DNA of 64,000 bases from Thiocapsa marina 5811 (GTDB lineage Bacteria > Pseudomonadota > Gammaproteobacteria > Chromatiales > Chromatiaceae), in contig NZ_AFWV01000013.1 in assembly GCF_000223985.1 (NCBI RefSeq), forward strand, positions 1-64,000. Reading direction: 5' to 3'. Below, piece by piece: positions 25,243-34,795 of the stretch. The notes beneath the pieces were generated by a model. It saw only the letters and a program-made list of their open reading frames with translations, was not told where the DNA came from and made no database searches. The first letter of the stretch is position 1, and every line of letters begins with the position of its first letter. Both the position numbers and the translations under genes were made by a program.

Positions 25243-25677
25243 TCAATGCATACGCGGCTTCGGAGGCTCGGAGGGCGCCGTCTCGGGTTGTCTTCGCATC
25301 AGCGGTAAGGAGGCGTGATGGGCCGTCATCCGCCAGCCCTCTGCCGTCTGCCGATAGACGTTCGTCGCCAGGATCCGATTGGGCTCCTCGCGCGAGCGGC
25401 TCGGGCGGATCAACTCCTCGACCAGATGCACGGCAAGTCCATCGGTCGCCGTGCGTTGGATGACGCGAAAATGCAGCTCGGGGCGCTCGGCGCCGGTCAG
25501 GACCTCGCGCCAACTCTGCAGGACCGCGCCGCGACCCTGTAGGAGATCGCCGCCGGGGTGGACGCAAACCGGGCTCGGTTCCTCCGCCCAGACCGCTCCC
25601 ATCAAGGCGATGTCGAGCGTCTGGAAGGCGGCATAGAAGGACGCTTCGACCGCATCCGGGGTCTGGAAGCGGCTCAC
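25243..25677 (-). CDS. NTF2/SnoaL-like protein
   Basis: A 144-residue cone-shaped NTF2-fold protein of unknown substrate. The motif course fits the family: VEASFYAAFQTLDIALMGAVWAEE, then HPGGDLLQGRGAVLQSWREV, and C-terminal NVYRQTAEGWRMTAHHAS. The GTG at 25677 overlaps the stop of the Uma2 gene (GTGA) and gives a natural N-terminus; longer readings are shadows. The pairing with Uma2 is probably just co-transcription. Confidence 0.75.
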   Translation of the reverse strand: MSRFQTPDAVEASFYAAFQTLDIALMGAVWAEEPSPVCVHPGGDLLQGRGAVLQSWREVLTGAERPELHFRVIQRTATDGLAVHLVEELIRPSRSREEPNRILATNVYRQTAEGWRMTAHHASLPLMRRQPETAPSEPPKPRMH

Positions 25678-26312
25678 CGGCCGGAATCCGGCGCCGCGGG
25701 GGTGCCGCCGAGCAGTGCAGTGCGCAACGCCCGGATCGCGCGTGTCTGGGTCGGCTCGCCCATGCACCGGACGATGAGTGCAGGATCCAGCTCGGGCAGC
25801 GCGCGGCTGCGCGTCGCGGCGAGATAGGTCTCGTTTTGCAGGACGAAGACGCGCAGGGTGCCGTCCTCCCAGAACCAGACCTCGGGTACGCCGAGTCCGC
25901 GATAGACCGCGAGCTTGTCCACACCGCCGCTCGTCCAGATCACCTCGATCGCGATATCCGGGACCTTCGGTGCCGGGCGGACCGGGCCGACCAGGTAACA
26001 CTCGTCGGCCTCGGCACCGAGCTGTTTCGCCTTCTCTTTCAGGGTCCAGGAGCCGTAGCCTTCCAGCTCGATGTTCCTGATCTCGGCATAGGTCTCAAGT
26101 AGACGGGCGAGCCGCTTCTTGAGTGATTCGTGATCGACGGAAGGTGTCATCAGCTCCAGCTCGCCGTTGAAATAGGTGATGCGGACCCCGCCGTCGTCGC
26201 CGCGGGCGGACAGCAGGGCCTCGTAGTCGTCCCAGCCAACGTCGCGCAGAAATACACGCTGGTCGACATGATCGACGTCGCAGACGGACGAAGGCTGGTT
26301 GGCGGGCATCAT
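25674..26312 (-). CDS. Uma2 family endonuclease-like protein (DUF820)
   Basis: A 212-residue protein of the restriction-endonuclease-like Uma2 family. The PD-(D/E)xK-type core is visible as FNGELELMTPSVDHE, KVPDIAIEVIWTSGG (Asp and Glu near residues 118-122) and KLAVYRGLGVPEVWFW. These proteins are abundant in phototrophs and cyanobacteria and their biological role is unknown. It is preceded by repeat copy D, whose right end lies 60 bp upstream of the start. Confidence 0.85.
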   Translation of the reverse strand: MMPANQPSSVCDVDHVDQRVFLRDVGWDDYEALLSARGDDGGVRITYFNGELELMTPSVDHESLKKRLARLLETYAEIRNIELEGYGSWTLKEKAKQLGAEADECYLVGPVRPAPKVPDIAIEVIWTSGGVDKLAVYRGLGVPEVWFWEDGTLRVFVLQNETYLAATRSRALPELDPALIVRCMGEPTQTRAIRALRTALLGGTPAAPDSGR

Positions 26313-26372
26313 GGCTGTGGTCGCTCTCGGTGAGATCGCATGCAGTGCTCTAGCCGCTGTCGAGTCGACGAC

Positions 26373-26564
26373 TAAACCGCGCCCGACGCGGCATGTGATG
26401 GTCTTAAATGGAATCGGCTGCGGCAGAGTCTACAATTACTGGTGCAGGCGCGGTTTAGGATATTCAATAATTTATCATTCTAAACCGCGTCCCCGCTAGG
26501 GGCTGTGGATGGGCTAGACGTCGAGCTCTCTCGACGATACGCATCGTGCTCCGGACGCGGTTTA
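26373..26564 (-). repeat. Two-module TAAACCGCG repeat, copy D
   Basis: Complete minus-oriented copy: right module 26373-26457 (85 bp), spacer 26458-26480 (contains ATTCAATAATTTA, close to the IHF consensus), left module 26481-26564 (84 bp). All four module ends are exact TAAACCGCG or CGCGGTTTA. It lies between the osmolyte transporter gene and Uma2, both on the minus strand. Confidence 0.9.
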
Positions 26565-26602
26565 GTCGCCTGCCCGAGCCGGGGCAAGGACGCCCGGAAC
26601 GC

Positions 26603-28219
26603 TCATGGCCGGGGTCTTTCGAGATCGGGATCCGCGTCTGCCCTGACCCCGTCCGTCGGTTTCAAGCGCAGCCCGCGCGGCACCACCCAACGCTCGGCGA
26701 ACTCGAAAAGGCCTTGGAGTCCGAGTGCGAGCAGGGCGGCCGGGACGGCGCCCTGCATGATGAGTGCGGTGTCGTCCAGGCGGATCCCGGTGAGGATCGG
26801 CTGTCCATAGCCGCCGGCACCGATGAGTGCCGCAACGGTGGCGGTGCCGACATTGAGCACGGCCGAGGTTTTGATCCCGGCCAGGATGGTGTTGGCGGCC
26901 AGCGGCAGCTCGATCAGGAGCAGGCGAGCACCGCGGGTCAGTCCGAGGACGTCGGCCGATTCGCGGATCGGTACCGGGATGTCCATCAGCCCGGCGTGGG
27001 TGTTGCGCACGATGGGGAGCAGGCTGTACAGAAAGAGCGCGACCACCGTCGGCAGCCAGCCGATCCCGAGCCAGGGGATGAGAAAGACGAACAGCGCGAG
27101 CGAGGGGATCGTCTGGATCATCCCGGTGATGCCGAGGATCAGATGACCTAGGCGCGCCTGCTGCGCCGCCAGCACCCCGAGCGGCACGGCGAAGAGGATC
27201 GCGGCGCCGAGCGAGACCCCGACCAGTCCCAGATGCTCGAGCGTGCGTTGGCCGAGCTGGCTCCAGAAGCCTTGACCCGAGACCGTGACCTCGAGCCCGA
27301 GGCCCTCCGACAAGAGCCGTGCGGCGACCGCCTGCTCGGAGTCGCCCTCGAGCTTGACCGCCCCGTTCATGCCCGCCATGGCGGGCGCGTCGATTGCGCC
27401 TTCCAGACGGCGAAAGGCGGCGACGGCGTCCGGCGCCGCCTCGGCCAGCTCCGCGCGGTAAAGCAGGATCGCTTGGTAGTCCTCGAAATAGCCCAGATCG
27501 TCGTCGAGCATGCGCAACCCGTAGCGGGCGATCTCGGCATCCGTGGTGTAGATCACCGTGACGTCCAGATGCCCCGCGGCGATGCCACGATAGACCAGGT
27601 CGTGATCCAGACCCTGCACGCGGGTCTGAGGGAGTCGATAGCGCTGTTGCAAGCCCGGCCAGCCGTCGGCGCGCTCCAGAAACTCGCTGCTGAAGCCGAG
27701 TCGCAGATCCGGATGCTCGCGCAAATCGGAGATGCGTTCCAGGCCGAGCTGCTCCGCCAAAGCCTCGGGGACCGCGATCGCGTAGGTGTTCTCGAAGCCC
27801 AGCGACGCCGAGGACCGCACCCCGCGCGCCGCGAGCGCCGCCTCCAGCCGCTCGGGCGAGGACACGTCCTCGCCGGCCAGGATCTCGCGGGCCAGCGTGC
27901 CGCTGTATTCCGGATAGATGTCGATTTCGCCGCTCAACAGCGCGCCCCAGAGGATGCGCGTCCCGCCCAGCTCGGCACGATGACGCGCCGGGTGGCCGGC
28001 GTCGAGTGCCAGCAGACGCAACGTCTCGCCCAGGATGACCGACTCGGTGAATTTCTTCGAGCCGATGGTGACGGGGCGGGGTGTCGATTCCTCGGCAGAC
28101 GGCTCGGGGGACCACGCGGCGAATCCGACCGCGAGCAGCAGCGCGACGACCGTCGCAAGCGCAAGGCCGGTGGCGGGAAGCCGGCGGCTGGAGGCTCTCA
28201 TCGATGCGCCGCGCCTCAT
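26603..28219 (-). CDS. Fused substrate-binding/permease protein of an OpuB/YehZ-type ABC importer
   Basis: Combines the binding protein and membrane subunit of a glycine betaine/choline-type importer in 538 residues. After a signal or anchor segment (about 17-37) comes an OpuAC-like domain (TIGSKKFTESVILGE, GEIDIYPEYSGT, VIYTTDAEI). From about residue 315 there is a BPD_transp permease domain with the coupling region ADVLGLTRGARLLLIELPLA. The ATG overlaps the stop of the ATPase gene (ATGA). The substrate could be a compatible solute, which would suit a halotolerant sulfur bacterium. Binding-protein-first fusions are less common than the reverse order. Confidence 0.88.
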   Translation of the reverse strand: MRRGASMRASSRRLPATGLALATVVALLLAVGFAAWSPEPSAEESTPRPVTIGSKKFTESVILGETLRLLALDAGHPARHRAELGGTRILWGALLSGEIDIYPEYSGTLAREILAGEDVSSPERLEAALAARGVRSSASLGFENTYAIAVPEALAEQLGLERISDLREHPDLRLGFSSEFLERADGWPGLQQRYRLPQTRVQGLDHDLVYRGIAAGHLDVTVIYTTDAEIARYGLRMLDDDLGYFEDYQAILLYRAELAEAAPDAVAAFRRLEGAIDAPAMAGMNGAVKLEGDSEQAVAARLLSEGLGLEVTVSGQGFWSQLGQRTLEHLGLVGVSLGAAILFAVPLGVLAAQQARLGHLILGITGMIQTIPSLALFVFLIPWLGIGWLPTVVALFLYSLLPIVRNTHAGLMDIPVPIRESADVLGLTRGARLLLIELPLAANTILAGIKTSAVLNVGTATVAALIGAGGYGQPILTGIRLDDTALIMQGAVPAALLALGLQGLFEFAERWVVPRGLRLKPTDGVRADADPDLERPRP

Positions 28220-28971
28220 CCTCCCGCTCCCAGCAAAACCCGCTGCGGCTCGCGCTGTGCCGCGACGAACTGCGCAACGAAGGGTTCGGCGGGACTGTCG
28301 AGGAGCACCCGCGGCTCGGCCTGTTGGACGATGTGACCGGCCCGCAGCAGCACGATCCGATGCCCGAAGAAGACGGCCTCGGCCAAGTCATGTGTCACCA
28401 TCAGCACCGTCTTGCCGAGTCGTGCAAAGATGCCCTTGAGCTCGCGTTGCAGCTCGAAACGGATCATGGGGTCGAGCGCCCCGAGCGGCTCGTCGAGCAG
28501 CAACAGATCGGGGTCGAGCATCAGCGCGCGCATCAGGGCGACGCGCTGACGCTGGCCACCGGAAAGCTCGATCGGATAGCGTGCCAGCATCGCGGGCGGG
28601 AGTTGCACCAGGTCCGCAAGCTCGGCGAGACGCTGCTCGCGACGCTGGCGCGGCCAGTCCAGTCGGCGCGCCATCAGGGTGACGTTGTCGCGTACGCTCA
28701 GATGGGGGAAGAGCCCCCCGTCCTGGATCATGTAGCCCATGCGCAGTCGGGCAGGGCGCAGGCTGGCCGTTTCCAGTCGGGCGCCCTCGAACCACACCTG
28801 GCCGCGGTCGGGCCGGATCAGGCCGGCAGCGAGCCGCAGCAGCGTGGATTTACCGCAACCGCTCGGGCCGATCAGAACGGTGGTCTGCGCCTCCGGCACA
28901 TCCAGGTCGACGCCTACCAACGCCGGTGTCCCGCCGTAGTCTTTGAAGATCCCTTCGAATCGCAGCATCAT
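28216..28971 (-). CDS. ABC transporter ATPase, OpuBA/ProV-like
   Basis: ATP-binding subunit that energises the fused importer encoded next. The 251-residue protein has Walker A GPSGCGKST near residue 35, Q loop (MIQDGGLFPH), signature LSGGQRQRVALMRAL and Walker B LLLLDEPLGALDP, with the H loop THD. There is no C-terminal CBS tail as found in some ProV proteins. It starts with tandem ATG codons at 28971 and 28968 and is divergent from the molybdopterin oxidoreductase gene. Confidence 0.92.
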   Translation of the reverse strand: MMLRFEGIFKDYGGTPALVGVDLDVPEAQTTVLIGPSGCGKSTLLRLAAGLIRPDRGQVWFEGARLETASLRPARLRMGYMIQDGGLFPHLSVRDNVTLMARRLDWPRQRREQRLAELADLVQLPPAMLARYPIELSGGQRQRVALMRALMLDPDLLLLDEPLGALDPMIRFELQRELKGIFARLGKTVLMVTHDLAEAVFFGHRIVLLRAGHIVQQAEPRVLLDSPAEPFVAQFVAAQREPQRVLLGAGG

Positions 28972-29065
28972 TTGATCCCGGTCGGCTGTGCATGAGCGCT
29001 TGAATTCGTGCCTCTCGGCTCGAATTCCAGTGCATCGTCAAAAGGAGCTTCAGGATTCTCGCCGT

Positions 29066-31144
29066 ATGTCGTGGAAAACCAGTACCTGTTACGAGTGTGA
29101 TGCCAACTGCGGGATTCAGGTCGAGCTCGACGACGACGGCGAGCCGATCCGCGTCCAAGGCCCCGATTGTCCGCGCTGCTACGTGCAGCTGGACCGGCGC
29201 AATCATCCCGACCGCATCCTCTATCCGCTCAAACGCGTCGGGCCGCGCGGGAGCGGCGAGTTCGAGCGTGTCTCTTGGGACGAGGCGCTCGACACGATCG
29301 CCGCGCGCCTGAGCGCCGCAAGGACCGAGCACGGTGCGCCCGCCGTGGGCTTTTTCGCCGGTTACACCAAGGAGGCGCGTCCCCAGCTGCAACGTCTGGC
29401 GCACGCGTTCGGCTCTCCCAACTACCTGACCGAGAGCGGTTGCTGCTTCTCCGCGACCATGGTGGCCGAGAAGGTGACCTTCGGCTACAAGATCAAGACG
29501 ACATCCACGGTCGTCTCGCCGAAGACGCGCTGTCATCTGATCTGGTCGACCAACCCGCGCGGCTCGATTCCGCCCTTCGACACGCACCCGCTGGTGCTGC
29601 GCCGGCCGGGCAAGACCCTCATCGTGGTCGACCCGCGACGCACGCCGCTCGCCGAGGAGGCCGATATCCATCTGGCGATCCGCCCCGGCACCGACGGCGC
29701 ACTCGCCTTGGGCTTCCATCACCTTATCTTCGAGAACGGCTGGCAGGATCAGGCCTTCCTGGACGAATGGGCCAACGGTGTCGAGGGCTTCCGAGACTAT
29801 GTCCGCGACTTCACGCCGGCGCGTGTCGCCGAGATCTGCGGCATTTCGGAGCAAGATCTGCGGACCGCCGCCGCGCTGTTCGCGACCACGCCGCCGGCCC
29901 AGATCACGCTCTCGCCCACCGCGACGGTGCAGCACAGCAACGGCTTTCAGAACCACCGTGCGGTCATCCTGCTCTCGGCGGTGACCGGCAACCTGGACCG
30001 CGAGGGCGGCAACCGTTTCTTCAACGACAAGGCCGCGCCCAAGCCGATCGAGCTGTTCGACTACTGCCGCGAACATCTCCCGCCGCGCGTCGGCGACGAG
30101 GTCTATCCGGTCTGGACACGCTATTGGCCGGCGGCCCAGAGCATGCTGCTGCCGGATTGCATTCTTGACGGGCGTCCGCAACGCATTCGGGCCCTGCTGG
30201 CGATGGGCATCAACACCGCCATGTGGCCCAACTCCAAGCGGATGGAGCAGGCGCTCGGCGCGCTCGATTTCTTCGTCGCGACCGACTTCTTTCACAATCC
30301 GGCCACCCGTATGGCCGACTTCGTGCTGCCGGCGGCCACCAGTCTGGAGCGCCCTGCGCTGATCGCTTACCCCGGCTGCGCCTATCAAGGCGAGCTGCGC
30401 TATCGCCGGCCGGTCGTCGCGCCCAAGGGCGAGGCACGTCCGGACGGCGAGATCTTCCTGGAGCTCGGCGTGCGGCTCGGCATGGCCGAACAGTTCTGGA
30501 ACGGCGACCTGGCGGCCTCTTGGGCCGAGGCGGCCGAAGGCATCCCCGAAGAGATCCGGCGCGAGGTCTACGACAACCCGGACGGCGTGGTCGTCTACGC
30601 CGATGCGATCGAGGATCTGGTCGAGAGCGGGTACATGGACGCCGATCGACTCTACCGGCTACGCGGTTTCCGCACGCGGACCGGAAAGGTCGAGTTCGAT
30701 TCGGTCGAGCTGCGCGAGGCCGGTCACGACGGACTCCCGATCTATCGGGAGCCGGCCGAGAGCCCGATCTCCACCCCCGCACTGGCCGTCGATTACCCGC
30801 TGGTCCTGACCAGCGGGGCACGCACCAAGTTCGACACCCATTCGCAACACAACTACATCGAACGGATGCGGCGAGCGGTCCCGCACCCGTTGGCCGAGAT
30901 CCATCCGGACGACGCCGCGCCGCGCGGCATCGAGAACGGCGATCAGGTCATGGTCAGCTCCCCGCGCGGGGCGGTGCGATTCCTCGCCAAGGTGACCGAC
31001 CGGATCAAGCCGGGCGTGGTGCATTGCACCCATGGTCGGAACGACGCCAACATCAACGAGCTGACCGACGACCGGCACCTGGATCCGATCAGCGGGTTTC
31101 CGCCGTTCAAGTCGCTGTTGTGTCAGGTGGAGCTGGTGGTTTAG
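29066..31144 (+). CDS. Molybdopterin oxidoreductase, DMSO-reductase superfamily, substrate unknown
   Basis: A 692-residue Mo/W-bis-MGD protein. The N-terminal [4Fe-4S] motif is CYECDANC followed by Cys in GPDCPRC. The active-site region ESGCCFSATM supplies a Cys that may bind the metal. VVDPRRTPLAEEADIHL and PGVVHCTHGRND are cofactor-binding stretches. There is no Tat signal, so it is probably cytoplasmic, and no partner FeS or membrane subunit is adjacent. The general layout recalls catabolic single-subunit members such as acetylene hydratase or transhydroxylase, but I cannot assign a reaction. ATG 29066 is chosen as the natural N-terminus. Confidence 0.85.
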   Translation: MSWKTSTCYECDANCGIQVELDDDGEPIRVQGPDCPRCYVQLDRRNHPDRILYPLKRVGPRGSGEFERVSWDEALDTIAARLSAARTEHGAPAVGFFAGYTKEARPQLQRLAHAFGSPNYLTESGCCFSATMVAEKVTFGYKIKTTSTVVSPKTRCHLIWSTNPRGSIPPFDTHPLVLRRPGKTLIVVDPRRTPLAEEADIHLAIRPGTDGALALGFHHLIFENGWQDQAFLDEWANGVEGFRDYVRDFTPARVAEICGISEQDLRTAAALFATTPPAQITLSPTATVQHSNGFQNHRAVILLSAVTGNLDREGGNRFFNDKAAPKPIELFDYCREHLPPRVGDEVYPVWTRYWPAAQSMLLPDCILDGRPQRIRALLAMGINTAMWPNSKRMEQALGALDFFVATDFFHNPATRMADFVLPAATSLERPALIAYPGCAYQGELRYRRPVVAPKGEARPDGEIFLELGVRLGMAEQFWNGDLAASWAEAAEGIPEEIRREVYDNPDGVVVYADAIEDLVESGYMDADRLYRLRGFRTRTGKVEFDSVELREAGHDGLPIYREPAESPISTPALAVDYPLVLTSGARTKFDTHSQHNYIERMRRAVPHPLAEIHPDDAAPRGIENGDQVMVSSPRGAVRFLAKVTDRIKPGVVHCTHGRNDANINELTDDRHLDPISGFPPFKSLLCQVELVV

Positions 31145-31298
31145 AGCTTCCAGCCGCCAGCCGCCTGCCGCGAAGATGATGGGCTGGGGGCCTCAGGATG
31201 TGAGCCTTGGAGGTCATTTGACATCGAATGGCTGATCGCCGGAGGCAGAAGGCCCAAGGCAGAAGGCCGTAAGCTAATCCCAACCGAGATCCCGAACC

Positions 31299-32150
31299 GT
31301 GCCCTTCATCGGCGTATTACCCGAACGTGAACCCCTGTTTCAACCCTCGCCGCGGCGCGATGTCGGCGTGAACGATGCTGCCGCTTGGCGCCTCAACCCG
31401 ACGCATCGGCATGTCTACGACAAGCTGCGGCTCGCGCTCGACGCGGGGTTGCGCGCGGCACCGTGCGGGGTCGACCCGCGCGACTGCGGGATCGCCCCCA
31501 ATGCGCGGGTGTTCGTCAAACCGATCGTCAACCTTGCCGGTATGGCCGTGCGGGCGCGGGCGGTTCCGGCCGACGCCGTGCCGATCGAGCCGGGTAGTTT
31601 TTGGTGCGAGCGGCTCGAGGGTCCGCATACCAGCAGCGATTGCCTGGTGCAGGACGGACGGGCGGTGTGGTTTGCGCATACCCGCGGCTCGGATCAAAAG
31701 GATCGGGAGCGTCCGATCTACTGGGAGATCGGAGCCGATCTCGCCGAGCTCGAGCCTTCGCTTGCGCAGTGGGTCCACCGCCATCTCGAGGGCTACAGCG
31801 GTCTGTGTAATCTGGAGATGATCGGCGGGCAACCGATCGAAGTGCACCTGCGCGGCTCGAACGGATTTTTCGACTTCTACGGTCCCGGGTTCATCCCTAC
31901 CTGGGTTGCGCTGGTCGACGGGGGCGATTTCAGGCCGCCGCCGCCGATTCCGGGCGGTTTCGTCATCTCGGTCTTCGGCGAGGTCGTGATCGACGAGGCA
32001 CAGCGCGAGGCTGCGGCACAGCAGGGCGTTCGGATCGATCTCGACACCCGCACGGCCGATCGGTCGGCCATTTTGCGTTGCTCGGATCGGGCTGCCGGGC
32101 TGGATGTCCTGCGCAGACTGACCGGACACGACTTGGACAGGACGGGATAA
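31299..32150 (+). CDS. Hypothetical protein, 283 residues
   Basis: Function not recognised. The start is a GTG at 31299 with a poor SD. The middle of the protein (about residues 160-205, with LEMIGGQPIEVHLRGSNGFFDFYGPGF) resembles the substrate/Mg end of ATP-grasp enzymes, where E-x-H-x-R-type residues sit, so a degenerate ATP-grasp fold is possible. There is no signal peptide or membrane segment. It follows the molybdopterin oxidoreductase by 154 bp on the same strand. The gap holds direct repeats of GGCAGAAGGCC but no clear terminator, so co-transcription is possible. Confidence 0.65.
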   Translation: MPFIGVLPEREPLFQPSPRRDVGVNDAAAWRLNPTHRHVYDKLRLALDAGLRAAPCGVDPRDCGIAPNARVFVKPIVNLAGMAVRARAVPADAVPIEPGSFWCERLEGPHTSSDCLVQDGRAVWFAHTRGSDQKDRERPIYWEIGADLAELEPSLAQWVHRHLEGYSGLCNLEMIGGQPIEVHLRGSNGFFDFYGPGFIPTWVALVDGGDFRPPPPIPGGFVISVFGEVVIDEAQREAAAQQGVRIDLDTRTADRSAILRCSDRAAGLDVLRRLTGHDLDRTG

Positions 32151-32216
32151 GCCGAGCGAACCCGCCGTCCACGACCGCTCCATCCGGGGTTCGGCCCAAT
32201 TGAACGAGCCGTACCG

Positions 32217-33179
32217 TCAGCGCTTAACGAAATCGCTCAGGCCTGCGACGATCCGGTCTTCGAGCCAATACTGCGCACGCCATGGCCAAGGCCCTGCGAT
32301 GAAGCCGACATGCCCCCCATGATCGGAGAGCTCCAGGGTGATCTCGGGGCCGAGCTCATGCTCCCAGGGGATGGTGGTCGGGAACATAAAGGGATCGTCG
32401 ATAGCGTGGATGATGAGCGTCGGTGTCCGGATGCTCGGCAAGAACTGCCGGCAGCTCGCGCGGCTGTAGTAATCGAAGACGCCTTCGAACCCGTTCAGCG
32501 GCGCGGTGATGCGGTCGTCGAATGCGTTGAAGTCTCGGATGGCGTCCAGATCGACCTGGAGCGGAAAGCGACGCCCGTGGAACTTGCGCCTTAGACTGGC
32601 CTTGAGCTTGGTCAGGAGGTGGCGCCGATAGACCCTGGAAAATCCCATATCCAGTCTGAGCATGGCATCGCGCAGCACGAAAGGGACGGAGACCGCGATG
32701 GCCGATCCAACGGCCGGCCGATCGGTCTCCCCGAGATATTTCAGCAGCAGGTTTGCGCCGAGCGAGAAGCCGATCGCGGCGGCGGGTACGCCCCGGGGGT
32801 CGCCGGCGAGGACGGCCAGTACCTCCGCAAGGTCTTCGGTGGCGCCCGAGTGGTAGGCGCGATCGAGCCGATTCGACTCATCGGAGCAACCGCGCAGGAA
32901 CATGAAGATCGGCTGGAATCCCTCTCGCTCGAGCCGTGCGACCAGGCTTGCCGCATAATGCGAGTCGAGCCCGCCTTCCAGGCCGTGAATCACCAGGATG
33001 CGGGGGCCGGCCCCGCGGCCGATCGCCAAATCGATGAAATCGCCGTCCGCCAGCTCGATGCGTCGGCGCGCGAGATCGGGTCGCGGACGAGGTCGCGACA
33101 GGCTCGGCCACAGTGTTTGCAGGTGCGCCCCTGGAAGCCACCAGGCCGGTCGGAAGGTGCTGCGGGTGATCGCGCCCAT
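32217..33179 (-). CDS. yheT: YheT-family alpha/beta hydrolase
   Basis: A 320-residue hydrolase of the YheT/embryogenesis-associated EMB8 family. Features: WWLPGAHLQTLWPS at the N-terminus, oxyanion region VIHGLEGGLDSHY, nucleophile elbow GFSLGANLL (Ser near residue 137), the acid in HAIDDPFM and His in LSDHGGHVGF near the C-terminus. It is cytoplasmic with no signal peptide, and its substrate is not established. The ATG at 33179 has AGGAG about 12 nt upstream. It is divergent from the tolC-like gene and ends close to the convergent hypothetical gene. Confidence 0.92.
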   Translation of the reverse strand: MGAITRSTFRPAWWLPGAHLQTLWPSLSRPRPRPDLARRRIELADGDFIDLAIGRGAGPRILVIHGLEGGLDSHYAASLVARLEREGFQPIFMFLRGCSDESNRLDRAYHSGATEDLAEVLAVLAGDPRGVPAAAIGFSLGANLLLKYLGETDRPAVGSAIAVSVPFVLRDAMLRLDMGFSRVYRRHLLTKLKASLRRKFHGRRFPLQVDLDAIRDFNAFDDRITAPLNGFEGVFDYYSRASCRQFLPSIRTPTLIIHAIDDPFMFPTTIPWEHELGPEITLELSDHGGHVGFIAGPWPWRAQYWLEDRIVAGLSDFVKR

Positions 33180-33358
33180 GGTTCACGCTGTCTCCTGGAG
33201 GTTTTGGTTCTGACTCATTCAACCGGCGGCGCGAAGCCGTGGCCGCCGCCCTCCGAGCCCACAGGTCTCTCGGCGGCTGCTCGATGGCAACGTGCGAGGC
33301 AGGACGATGCGTTCGCGCGGTTGCATCGGTTTCGGCTGCGGATGCCGAGGTCCTCGGA

Positions 33359-33388
33359 TTGAGAGCCGGCCCCGTTGTCCCCTATACT
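33359..33388 (+). promoter_or_regulatory. Sigma-70 promoter of the tolC-like gene
   Basis: TTGAGA at 33359-33364 and TATACT at 33383-33388 with 18 nt between. Transcription would start near 33395, about 45 nt before the start codon. Confidence 0.6.
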
Positions 33389-33440
33389 GGCGGCCTTCAG
33401 GGTATCACCTGACCCCGCGAGTCCGGCCAAGGAATCCAAC

Positions 33441-34793
33441 ATGCAAACACGCCTTTCGACCCTGATCGCCGCACTACTCTGCGGTCTGGCATCGGCGAGC
33501 CAAGCCGAAGATCTCCTCCAGATCTACGACTTGGCGGTTCAGAGCGACCCGACGATTCGCGAGGCCGAGCAAAACCTCTTCGCGACCCGCGAGGTAAAAC
33601 CTCAAGCGCGAGCGCTCCTGCTGCCGAATCTGAGCGTCGTCGGCACGGCGGACTACCAAAACGTCGATGCCAGCGGAACCACCAGTTTCGGGACCAGCTT
33701 CAAGCGGAACGACACCTACGGTACCCAGGGGGTCCAGGCCGTGGTGAGCCAATCGGTGTACAACCGAGCCAACTGGATGACCCTGAGCCAGACCGACAAC
33801 ATCATCGCCCAGGCCGAGGCGCAATACCGCGACGCCCAGATTGCCTTGATGGTCGATACGACCGATGCCTACTTCGAGGTCTTGCGTACGGCCGACGCCG
33901 TGACCGTGCAGGCCGCGCTGGTGCGTGCGAACGAGCGCCAGCTCGAGCAGTCTCGGCAGCGCTTCGAGGTCGGATTGGTCGCCATCACGGACGTCAACGA
34001 CAGCTTGGCCGCGTACGATCAATCGCGCGCCAACCTGATCTCGGCGCAAAACCTCCTCGACAACGCTTGGGAGGCGCTGCGCCGGATCGTCGGCCCGATC
34101 CGCGTGCCGCTCGCGCGTCTGGGCGATAAGCTGCCGCTCGCGCCGCCGGACCCCAACGACATCGATGTCTGGGCCGAATCCGCCATGCGCGGAAACTACG
34201 GCATCATCGCCGCGAGCGAGGCGGTCGGTGCGGCCAAGAAGTCCATCGAGATCGAGCGTTCGGGTTTCTATCCCTCATTGGATCTCCAGGCGGGCTACGA
34301 CATCGCGCGATCCGGGGCGGAGTTCAACACCGACTCGGATACGGGCTTCGTCGGATTGACGGTCAACGTGCCCATCTATCAGGGAGGCGCGGTCGCGTCG
34401 CGGACGCGACAGGCCGGTTACACCTTCCGCGCGACCCAGGACCAGCTCGACGCGACGCGCCGTCAGGTCGATCAACAGGTGAAGGACGCCTTTCGCGGCG
34501 TCATGTCGAGCATCGCCGATGTGCAGGCGCGACAAGCCGCAGTGGTGTCGGCGCGCTCCTCGCTCGAGTCCACCGAGGCCGGCCAAGAGGTCGGTACTCG
34601 CACCCAGGTCGACGTGCTGAATGCGCAGCGCTCCCTGTTCCAAGCCGAGTTTGATTACCTGAGCTCGCGCTACGACTACATCCTCAACGGCGTGCGTCTG
34701 CACCAGGCGACCAGCACCCTGACGCGCGACATCCTCGCGAGGGGCAATGCTTGGCTCGACCCCGCGGACACCGTCCAGCCTCCGGCCTACTGA
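33441..34793 (+). CDS. tolC: TolC-family outer membrane channel protein
   Basis: Outer-membrane/periplasmic tunnel for type I secretion and tripartite efflux. The start at 33441 (AAGGA 8 nt upstream) gives 450 residues with a signal peptide ending at SASQAED. Two repeated OEP domains follow: [17 protein letters not shown] near residue 30 and [21 protein letters not shown] near 310, typical of Tol[21 protein letters not shown] lies in the helical barrel. The gene stands before aroC (2 bp gap), so it is probably part of the same transcript, without a membrane fusion protein or pump nearby. Confidence 0.92.
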   Translation: MQTRLSTLIAALLCGLASASQAEDLLQIYDLAVQSDPTIREAEQNLFATREVKPQARALLLPNLSVVGTADYQNVDASGTTSFGTSFKRNDTYGTQGVQAVVSQSVYNRANWMTLSQTDNIIAQAEAQYRDAQIALMVDTTDAYFEVLRTADAVTVQAALVRANERQLEQSRQRFEVGLVAITDVNDSLAAYDQSRANLISAQNLLDNAWEALRRIVGPIRVPLARLGDKLPLAPPDPNDIDVWAESAMRGNYGIIAASEAVGAAKKSIEIERSGFYPSLDLQAGYDIARSGAEFNTDSDTGFVGLTVNVPIYQGGAVASRTRQAGYTFRATQDQLDATRRQVDQQVKDAFRGVMSSIADVQARQAAVVSARSSLESTEAGQEVGTRTQVDVLNAQRSLFQAEFDYLSSRYDYILNGVRLHQATSTLTRDILARGNAWLDPADTVQPPAY

Positions 34794-34795
34794 AG

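Noticed and set aside
29066-31144. Calling the second molybdoenzyme an arsenate reductase or arxA
   Set aside because: It lacks a Tat signal and FeS partner and does not show the features I associate with ArrA or ArxA; assignment would be a guess.
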